Assembly: GCA_023807065.1 (NCBI GenBank)
Contig: JAJJLU010004403.1
Coordinates: 1 to 13,572, forward strand
Source: Isotricha intestinalis
Lineage: Eukaryota > Ciliophora > Litostomatea > Vestibuliferida > Isotrichidae
Direction of reading: 5' to 3'
DNA length: 13,572 bases
The notes below the pieces were generated by a model. The model did not search any database. It was not told the DNA's origin and saw only the letters and a list, made by a program, of their open reading frames with translations. The position numbers and the translations under genes were made by a program. Position 1 is the first letter of the stretch; each line of letters opens with the position of its first letter. Below, piece after piece: positions 1 to 7,214 of this stretch.

Positions 1-311
1 GTTATTGAAAATAAAAGGAAAAATATATAATCTGCTGAATTTCCTTTAAAAACAGAACTTTCTAAAAATTTTGAATTTCTAAAAAATAAAATCATATGAA
101 AAAAAAAACTTAAACCTATATCTCCATAATAAAAAAAACTTGTAAATAATCTCCAAAGTTGATATTTTTTAAATATTAATTCAAAATTTAAGTATAAATA
201 TAACGGAGATAATATTTCAAACCAACATAATACACTTATACTTAAACAGGTTAATGTTAAAAATGTAGTTATTTTTGGAGAATCTTGGAAGAAAAAATTA
301 AAAATGTCCAT
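1..311 (-). CDS. Derlin (ER-associated degradation rhomboid pseudoprotease), N-terminal part, cut by window edge
   Basis: Translating the minus strand from the ATG at 311-309 gives 103 uninterrupted codons to the left edge. The start MDIFNFFFQDSPKITT, then SPLYLYLNFELIFKKYQLWR, then LESSVFKGNSADYIFFLLF match the Derlin/Der1 pattern: an N-terminal helix, the WR motif in QLWR after the first membrane segment, and the ADY(I/L)F(M/F)LLF start of the third membrane segment. Derlins sit in the ER membrane and help move misfolded proteins to the cytosol for degradation. Two hydrophobic stretches are visible (about residues 14-37 and 57-75). The gene lies downstream of condensin on the same strand with 136 nt between them. 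No frameshift or in-frame stop is seen, unlike the genes further right. The C-terminal half is outside the window. Derlin-1/2/3 type cannot be decided. Confidence 0.92.
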   Translation of the reverse strand, partial: MDIFNFFFQDSPKITTFLTLTCLSISVLCWFEILSPLYLYLNFELIFKKYQLWRLFTSFFYYGDIGLSFFFHMILFFRNSKFLESSVFKGNSADYIFFLLFSI

Positions 312-353
312 TTTAAAAGAAAATTAAATTAAAGAAATAAAAACTATTTATTA

Positions 354-378
354 TTTAATTTAATTTAATTTAATTTAA
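354..378. repeat. TTTAA microsatellite, five perfect units
   Basis: Five perfect head-to-tail TTTAA units sit in the 136-nt spacer between the condensin stop (448) and the Derlin start (311). The spacer must carry both the condensin 3' end and the Derlin promoter. No TATA-like or poly(A) signal can be told apart from the A/T background. Confidence 0.9.
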
Positions 379-447
379 CAATAATAAAAGATTTTAATAA
401 ATATTAAAAAGTTTTAAAATTAAAAAATTATAATATTATTATAATTA

Positions 448-3400
448 TTAATCTTCTGAATATTCACTATAATCATCTTCAAAATCATTTTCAGATTCAC
501 TTTCGTTTTTTTTTTTTTTAGGTTTTTTTTTCTTAATATTTCTTTTACTAATTCTTCCTTTAGATTTATTTTTTTTTTCTTTAACAATTTCATCTTCTTC
601 ATCAATAGCTTCCATTTGTTTATGAGTTCTTTTTTTTCTTTTTGAAGGACTTCTACTTACATTTTTACTATTTGCTCTACTTATACTTCTACTTGATTTT
701 TTACTATTATTATTTTTAATTATTAATTTTTCACCTTTCATAATTTTTTTTTCTGCATTTTCTAAAGTTTCTTTTATATTGGGATTTAAATTTTGAATTT
801 TATTAAATTTCGTAAATATTTCATTTAAATTTGCTTTTACATCTTCATCATCATCACATTTATCTTTTATATCAGCATAACTTTCTAAAAATTTCATTAG
901 TATTTTTTCAGAATTATAATTTAATAAACTTAAAACATAAGTAGTATTCCTCCATTCAATTAACTCATTAGAATTCTTTAATTTAACAAATAATTTATCA
1001 ACTAGACCTTCAATGTGTTTTTCTTTATCAACATATTTTAATAAAGTTCTTGCAATATTTTGGAATTTTTCATAAGGTAAATTATGATATTCAGAACTTA
1101 ATCTTGCAAGAGCTTTTGGAATAATATTATATATAACATTATTTCCTTTTGTATTTATTTCTTGGAAAAATAAATTTACATGATTTTTAATACTATTATC
1201 ACTTGAGTCTAATAACATACAAATATCAACAACTTCTCCTTTTAATTTTAACATATCATTTAATACTAAATGTGATATTACAATTAAAGTATATTTAACT
1301 ACGTTTTTATCTTTTGAATGAAGACAATCAAAAAATTTATTTATCACTTGTTGAAGGGTGTTTGGGAATCTATTTATAAAATCACCAAATGCTAAACATA
1401 TATTTAATTTTAAATCACTATTTATTGAATCACTTTTTAGTAAATCAAAAATAAATGGTAAATTTTCTTGGCAAAAAGATTGATTTATACACATTAATTT
1501 ACATAAAGATAAAATTGCACTTTTATATAAAATTTGATTTTTATTCAATTCATGATTAGAACATATTAAAGTTTCTTTTGCAATATTAACTATCATTGGA
1601 ATAAATTTAGCAATTAAATGTTTTTTTAAAATATCTTCATCAATTAATTTATGTAATAAACTTATATTATAATCAGCTTCTGCTTCTTTTCCACCAGCAA
1701 TATCATTAATATCATCTTTACTTAAATTTAAATTACTTTTATTTTTTTTTGAAGAAGAATGAATACCTGTAAATTTTTTTTTAATAGTTACTTCTAATTT
1801 TTCACCATAAATTACCATATTTAAAGCTACATGACCAATAACAAAAATTAATTGAGCCAATTTCATAGGAGAAATATTATGATTAGTATTATTAATTGGA
1901 GTTTGAATAGAATTAGTGTTTATTTGTAATTGACTGTTTAAATCAATTGGTGCTTGAGATAATAAATTTTGAGTCATAAATTTATTATGAGTTTCTTCAT
2001 TTTTCAATGGGTCTTCAGTCATAAAAAAAGGTTGAGATAATTTAATAATTAAATATTCACAAATTTTTTCTGGTTCATTTACTATTTGAAAAATAGTATC
2101 AATCATTTCTTTTGATGCTGAAAACCAATTATTATCTTGATTACCATATTCCCTAACTATTGCTCTTGCAATTCTTAATAAGCATGATTCTGAAATATCT
2201 TTTTTTAAAGGATATATTTTAATTAAACCTTCTAAACTATGCTTTATTAAAACCCAATTTATTTGTTTTTTTGTTAAATTTGCATTTATATTTTTAATAT
2301 ATAAATCAGAATAATTTAATAATATTCCTTCTTCATATTTTGAAGCTATATTTATTAATTGAAGTGCTGTTAATGATTCTTTTTCTATTGTTCTTATTTT
2401 TGAATTTAATTCATCAATATTTGAAGCTTTTATATTTTTCATTTCATTTTCAGGTCTTTTCAATAATATTTTCCAAATATCTTTAAAAACACTTTTATCA
2501 AATTTACTATCACAAAGAATATATTTAAATAACTCATCAATACAAGTAAATTCACTGAAATTTAATTGAGCACAAAAATAAACTAAAGAAGCAGCTTGAA
2601 CATCTTTACTTAAATTATCATCAAAATATATAGTTTTAAAAGCTTTAATAATTTCATCTCTGATATTTTTTTCAGGTTTCATTATTAAAGTTAACATTTT
2701 TCTAACTCCTTTATCAGCAGATTGAATTCTTAATTTATGTAAAACAACAAATAATTCAATTGATTCACAAACATCAGTTACATTTTTTGAACCTAATAAT
2801 TCTGTTATACACGGTACTACTTTATCTATATTATCTATTACATGAGAATAATTTTTAAAGAATTCTATCATCATTTCTTCTTTATTTATTTCTTCATTTA
2901 ATTTTGCTTTTTCTTCATTATTTATTCCTTCATTTATTTTATTTATATTTGTATCATTGTCTAAAAATTTTATTTTATTTTCTTTTTCTTCTATTTTCTT
3001 TCTACAATTTTCAATTAGTTCTTTTATTTCTTCTCTATTTAAAAATTTATCACATTTAAACATTACTGAATACATTGTTATTATTTTTTTAATTAGACTT
3101 ATGGCTCTTTTTCTTACTATACTTTTTTCATCATGTAATCTTCCACTTGTTTCATTTAATAATTGTAAATAACTTTGAACACTAATTGTATTATTATCAC
3201 ATAATATTTCAAAATCAATTAGCTCTACAATAACTACTTTTATCATATATTCTTCTAAATAAAATATCAATAAAATTTTCTTTTGCTTTTAAATAATTAT
3301 TTCTAACATCAACTTCATTAATATCATCTAATTTACATAATAAATTAATAATTACATTAGTAATAACATCAACTAATGAATTTCTTATTACATAACTTTC

Positions 3401-4548
3401 ACTATCAAATAATTGAAGAAGAGAAGTAATATTATTATATAAAGTTTTAGATGATTTTTTACTTAATAAAACTAAAAAATTTCCTACATTTCTTAACCCT
3501 TGAGAATCCATATTTTTATCTTCAAAAACTGTTTTTGAAACTTCATGAATAATATCAACTGCCATTTTATTTAAATTACTTTCACCATTAATACAAAATA
3601 ATATTAAATCTCCTAAAGGAGTTACTAATTGTTCTTGAGAATATATTAAATTAACTATTTTAGTTGTTAATTTTAATAACACTAATTGAATATTTGTATT
3701 TGATTGATTTTTTGATATTATTGATTGAAGTGTTTCAAATATTAAATTTTTGTTATCTAATATTTTTATTTCTATTGAAATTTCTAAAGAATCAAAACAT
3801 ATTTTTATTAATTTATTTATTATTTCATCATCTATTATTTTGTTTTTGAATAAATTTTTTATTTCACAATGATTAATAATATTTTGAATTGATAATAATA
3901 TTGATAATATATTTTTATTTATAATATTATTAAATTCTTTAGTATCAATTTTTTCATTATTGTTTAAATCTTCATCATCTGAATTATATAATGCTTTATT
4001 ATTATCTACTTTTTTTTTTTTGATTTTTTTGATTATTTCCCTTTAACATTATTATTTTCATTTGATGAATTTATACCTTTTGGTTTTCTTCTTCCTTTTT
4101 TTATTTCCTTAACTTGACCTTTTAATGAATTTATTATATTTTCAACAACCCAATCCATAGTAAATATATATATCTTAAATGAATTTCTCCAATTATTTTG
4201 ATATAATTGTTGTTGTTCTGTTGTTTTTTCAAAGTATTCTTCAAAATCTTTAGAAAATTTTTTGAAACATTTTGCAAAATTTTCTATTATTTTTTTCTGA
4301 ATATTTTGAGATGATTTATTATAATTGTATAAAATTCTATAAGCAATTGAATATACTTTTGTATTATATAATGAATCAATATTTCTTTCTAATTCACTTG
4401 ATAAATCCTCTAAATAATTTTTTAAAGAATAATCTGTTTCTTCATCTATTATTATGTCATTGTCAAGAACAAATCTATCATCTGTTGATTCATCTAATAA
4501 TTGTTCTCTTTTTAAAGGAAAATAGAATTCTCCTCTTTTATTTGGCAT
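448..4548 (-). CDS. Condensin complex subunit 1 (NCAPD2 / Cnd1 / Ycs4), in three reading-frame pieces
   Basis: HEAT-repeat, non-SMC subunit of condensin, which acts on chromatin in mitotic chromosome compaction. The start ATG at 4548-4546 is followed by EFYFPLKREQLLDE, matching the family N-terminus (EF-x-hP-L-x-x-x-x-LL). Piece 1 is 4548 to about 4036. Piece 2 is about 4042 to 3215 and contains FRRIYDKSSYCRAN, which matches the family segment around SSYVRSK. Piece 3 is about 3226 to 448 and contains GRLHDEKSIVRKRAISLI, then VPCITELLGSKNVTDVCESI, then LNICLAFGDFINRFPN, then LIVISHLVLNDMLKLKGEV, the most conserved Cnd1 block. Combined length is about 1,370 residues, as expected for the family. 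The tail (about 860-940 of piece 3) is Lys/Ser-rich with SRSPSKRKK, a likely nuclear localisation and phosphorylation region, and ends acidic. Pieces 1 and 3 are in the same frame; piece 2 is shifted by -1, then +1 restores it. All Trp codons are TGG and all Gln codons CAA/CAG; the stop is TAA. The gene is probably functional; the breaks may be sequence errors, or the first a short intron. Confidence 0.93.
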
Positions 4549-4676
4549 TTAAATTTTTATTTAAATTCAAATTAAAAAGCGCTATTATATATTTTTCCAA
4601 TTTTTATTTAAATTATTTATTTATAATATTTTAAAAATAAAATTTTATTATTCAACAATTTAATAACAATGCAATG

Positions 4677-4702
4677 ATTGGGTATTGGACCCAATCCCCA
4701 AT
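4677..4702. repeat. GC-rich palindrome, copy A
   Basis: Left arm ATTGGGTATTGG (4677-4688) and right arm CCAATCCCCAAT (4691-4702) are reverse complements with a single mismatch, separated by 2 nt (AC). GC-rich arms stand out sharply from the flanks. It lies about 130 nt upstream of the condensin start codon. The right arm is shared with copy B, and eight of its bases with the half copy at 12417-12428. Confidence 0.85.
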
Positions 4703-5047
4703 TCCCAAATTTCAAACTATAAAATAATATTTTTAATTTTTTTATATATTTTTAATGAATTTTTTTTAAAGAAAGATAAACAAATATATTCAATATTATA
4801 ATTAAAAAATTTAGAAAATTAAATCAAATTTTTATAAATTTTTTTAAATTTTCAAAAACCGAATATTATTTTTTTTCTTATTTTTATAAATGAAACAAAA
4901 GACAATAATAAATTTAAAATAAGTATTGTATACAAGATGAATTAAATAAATTGAGTTATATTTTTAAATCGATTTATTAATAGATATTTTTAGTTTATGA
5001 CCCTTTTAAAAAAAGGAAACAAGCCTCCTGATAGGACAAAGAATGAA

Positions 5048-5079
5048 AAATATTTTACTTTTCTTCAGTCAAAATATTT
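5048..5079. repeat. A/T-rich hairpin
   Basis: AAATATTTT at 5048-5056 and AAAATATTT at 5071-5079 form a perfect 9-bp stem with a 14-nt pyrimidine-rich loop. In DNA this A/T-rich a stem of this length could arise by chance, so function is not implied. Confidence 0.4.
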
Positions 5080-5185
5080 GAAAAAATGAAATCGAAGAAT
5101 ATTTTATAATATTTATGAATTAAGTAAATTTTATCATTTGTGATTTAAAAAAATTACTTTTTTATAAATCAATAATCGAATAAAC

Positions 5186-5209
5186 ATTGGGATTGGGGCC
5201 AATCCCCAA
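5186..5209. repeat. GC-rich palindrome, copy B
   Basis: GGGATTGG (5189-5196) and CCAATCCC (5199-5206) form a perfect 8-bp stem around a 2-nt centre. The stem extends to ATTGGG-ATTGG against CCAATCCCCAA with one bulged C. It lies about 180 nt beyond the TTLL stop and 640 nt upstream of the condensin start. It shares the right arm CCAATCCCCAA with copy A. Confidence 0.85.
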
Positions 5210-5387
5210 AATATTATTCATAATTTATATTTGATAATTTATATTCAATGTTTATATAATATTTCAAAATATAATTTAATATAATTATATATATCAATGA
5301 TTAAATAAATAAATTTTTTAAATATTGATTGAAAATTAAATTATAAAATCATTATAATTTTTTTTAAAGATTTATTTAAAAATTTAT

Positions 5388-6379
5388 TCACTTTCTTTTT
5401 ATTTTTTCCCATAATAATTCATTTTCTTTTCCAGGAGATTCAAAATATTTTCTATAACGCTCAATGTTATCTTTTTTAGGAAATATTCTTTCTAAATCAC
5501 CATCAGCTCTTTCAAATTCACATAAACTATCATCAACTACTTCTTCAATCTTATCTTTATATACATAAATATCATCTAAAGGTTTTAAGTTTTATGTGAA
5601 AAGGGAACTAATCCCAATATATTTAAATAATTTACAATAAATTCAGTCTTAATTGCTGCATCAACATTATCATGATAACCTAAATCAGGACATTTGCAAT
5701 TCATTTCTAATAACCAAGGATTTAAATTATTATCTATTAAAACATCTAATCCGATAGCTGTGTACACTTTTTTACTAAAATATTTTTTTCTTGATTCATT
5801 TGAAAAAATAAATTCTGTTGATAATACTGATTTTATTATTATATCTTTTATTCTATCAAATAACTTTTCATGATCAATTCCTTTTCTCTTTAAATAATTT
5901 TTAAATGCTTTAAATGACCAAATATTACCAGTTTCATCTGTCATATTTTTACCATGACTAAAATTTTTGTTTCTTAAATTTAATATTGTATTTGTCAAAT
6001 GAATGAATTGATTGTCATAATTCTTTTCATCTAAATTACAATTAACTGTTCCAATTCATACTAATCCTTCATTATTAAAATAAATTTTTAAAGGAAGAAA
6101 ACTAGAAATTAATATAAAAACTCTTAAATCAAATTTTTTTCCATATAAAAGTAGTGGATTAGGTACATAATGAGTAATAACTCCTTTTTTATATAATTTT
6201 GTAAAATTTTTTATAATTTTAACACCAATACCTTGAATTTCGTCTGGTGGTTTCATTAACCATAAATTATCTTTAGATAATTTATAATCTTTAAATTTTT
6301 GTTCAATTATTTTTTTATCTTCTGGTAAAACATATGATTCTTGCATAAAATTGTAATCTTCAGGAAATTTATTTTTCAT
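5388..6379 (-). pseudogene. Tubulin tyrosine ligase-like (TTLL) catalytic domain, broken
   Basis: ATP-grasp ligase of the TTLL family, which adds amino acids (typically glutamate) to tubulin tails in cilia and other microtubules. Motifs in order: FPEDYNFMQESYVLPEDKK (near 6370-6310); NLWLMKPP, the ATP-binding Lys, followed by GIGV; HYVPNPLLLYGKKFDLRVF; FIHLTNTILN; GLDVLID; NPWLLEMN with the metal-binding Glu-x-Asn; and a C-terminal FERADGDLERIFPKKDN (about 5510-5450) ending in KRK before TGA at 5390-5388. This arrangement resembles a TTLL subfamily I associate with ciliates. Breaks: an in-frame TGA at 6058-6056 where the family usually has Arg after EGLV, and a -1 frame change near 5588-5585 (the frame ending in TAA at 5585 versus the continuing LKPLDDIYVYKDK frame). 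About 330 residues are recognisable; the usual N-terminal lobe is absent or lies in the upstream frame (CPNKHPRTVWFYN, 6430-6390). Either a decayed copy or a gene with several sequence errors. Confidence 0.88.
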
Positions 6380-7196
6380 TCTTATATTTTTTTATATTAT
6401 AAAACCATACTGTTCTTGGATGCTTATTTGGACATTTTTCACTTAGATTTAATAAATATAATGTTTGATATATTTTAAAATTATCATTCTTTGTTTTTTG
6501 TGAAATATCTGATTTTAAATAAAATTTATTTATTCCACATTTATTTTTTTTAATATTTTCCTTTGAATTTAAATAACATATTAATTTATTATTTATTATA
6601 GGTTGATAAATGAAACATTTATGGAATTTGTAATTATTATTTTTATCTTTAAGAAGTGATAAAGTTAATTCAGATATATCTTCATATTTATTTTCATTAT
6701 TCATTATATCTTTAATAAATATTTTATTATTCCAATCTAACCCTGGATCATTAAATTTTTTTTCTTTTAATCTTCTAAATAATTTTTTATAAGTATAAAA
6801 AGTTTTAACATAAGATTTTCTATTTATTTTAATAAATTGAGCATTAAATCCTAAAATATGAATTAATTGATGTAAAATTTGATTTTTATTAAAAATTAAA
6901 TTTTGAGGAAAATATAATAAACTGATAATTGTTCTTTTAGATTTATTATCTATTAAACATATTCTTCCAACAACTTCTTTAATTGATTTATTTATTAAAG
7001 GAATTATAATTAAATCTGAATTAATACCTTGATATATTTCTTTATTTAATTTTAAATCCATATTACAAATTACATGATCTGGTTTTGGAGGAAGATCATC
7101 AATTTTTTTATAAACTCTTTCTCTATATTCTAATATGAATCGGTCATTTAATTCATAATTTTCTAAAGATTCAAAAAAATTTTTAATCTTTTTTTC
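6369..7196 (-). pseudogene. Leishmanolysin-like (peptidase M8) domain lacking catalytic residues, running into TTLL
   Basis: An open frame extends from 7196 to the TAA at 6371-6369; the only upstream ATG is at 7061-7059. Features like M8 metallopeptidases: KPDHVICNMDLKLNKEIYQ then INSDLIIIPL (the 'C..+..GI..ADL' strand), VVGRICLID, then ILHQLIHILGF at the zinc-motif position (HQLIH, 6858-6872), then DPGLDWNNKIFIKDIMN where the family has G-S-H-W and the third zinc ligand (6732-6749), then ISELTLSLLKD, matching the (S)E(L/M)T(L)ALL-D block. The catalytic Glu is Gln and the third His is Asp, so no peptidase activity is expected. The frame continues without a stop into CPNKHPRTVWFYN, which I think belongs to the TTLL, and a +1 change at AAA-TAA-A (6374-6368) joins it to the TTLL core. 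So it is either a genuine M8-TTLL fusion or two decayed genes merged. No signal peptide is visible. The M8 assignment rests on motif order recognised by eye. Confidence 0.65.
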
Positions 7197-7214
7197 TTAA
7201 TTAAAATTTTTCTA

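Larger units (their letters stand above)
4549..5387. other. Gene-poor A/T-rich spacer between condensin start and TTLL end
   Basis: No family-recognisable coding sequence is seen on either strand. It must hold the condensin promoter (right of 4548) and the TTLL 3' flank (left of 5388). Contents: two GC-rich palindromes (4677-4702 and 5186-5209, listed separately), an A/T hairpin (5048-5079), and a patch of less biased composition at about 4990-5090. Inside that patch a plus-strand frame from ATG 4997 to TGA 5089 would encode 30 residues beginning MTLLKKGNKPPDRTKNEK; its codons (AAG, CCT, AGG, CAG) are unlike those of the neighbouring genes, so I do not call it a gene. No tRNA arms or box motifs convincing enough for an RNA gene were seen. 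Confidence 0.7.

Noticed and set aside
3225..3260. 13-nt intron GTAGTTATTGTAG in condensin, which would restore the frame
   Set aside because: Removing it would delete SSYCR, which matches a conserved condensin block (SSYVRS).
448..3270. Genome-wide ciliate code with TAA/TAG as Gln
   Set aside because: About thirty Gln codons in the condensin main piece are all CAA/CAG, none TAA/TAG, and the gene ends cleanly at TAA in unalignable A/T-rich DNA.
4272..4634. Plus-strand 120-codon open frame, and other open frames opposite condensin, SecA and GTPase
   Set aside because: They are Leu/Phe/Ile-rich antisense shadows of A/T-rich coding sequence with no family resemblance.
5000..5050. tRNA, box C/D RNA or hammerhead ribozyme
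   Set aside because: No T-loop consensus, no proper C box (RUGAUGA), and no CUGAUGA...GAAA core; only short stems and a lone CTGA.
4677..5209. Internal telomere repeats (CCCCAA-like)
   Set aside because: The units are single palindromes, not tandem arrays.
6366..6374. Euplotes-type programmed +1 frameshift at AAA-TAA-A
   Set aside because: The site fits for the M8/TTLL join, but condensin (AAA-TAA-T) and the GTPase (AAA-TAA-T near 11716) need -1 rather than +1, and the roughly twenty Cys codons in condensin are TGT/TGC, not TGA. AAA-TAA is common in A/T-rich DNA.
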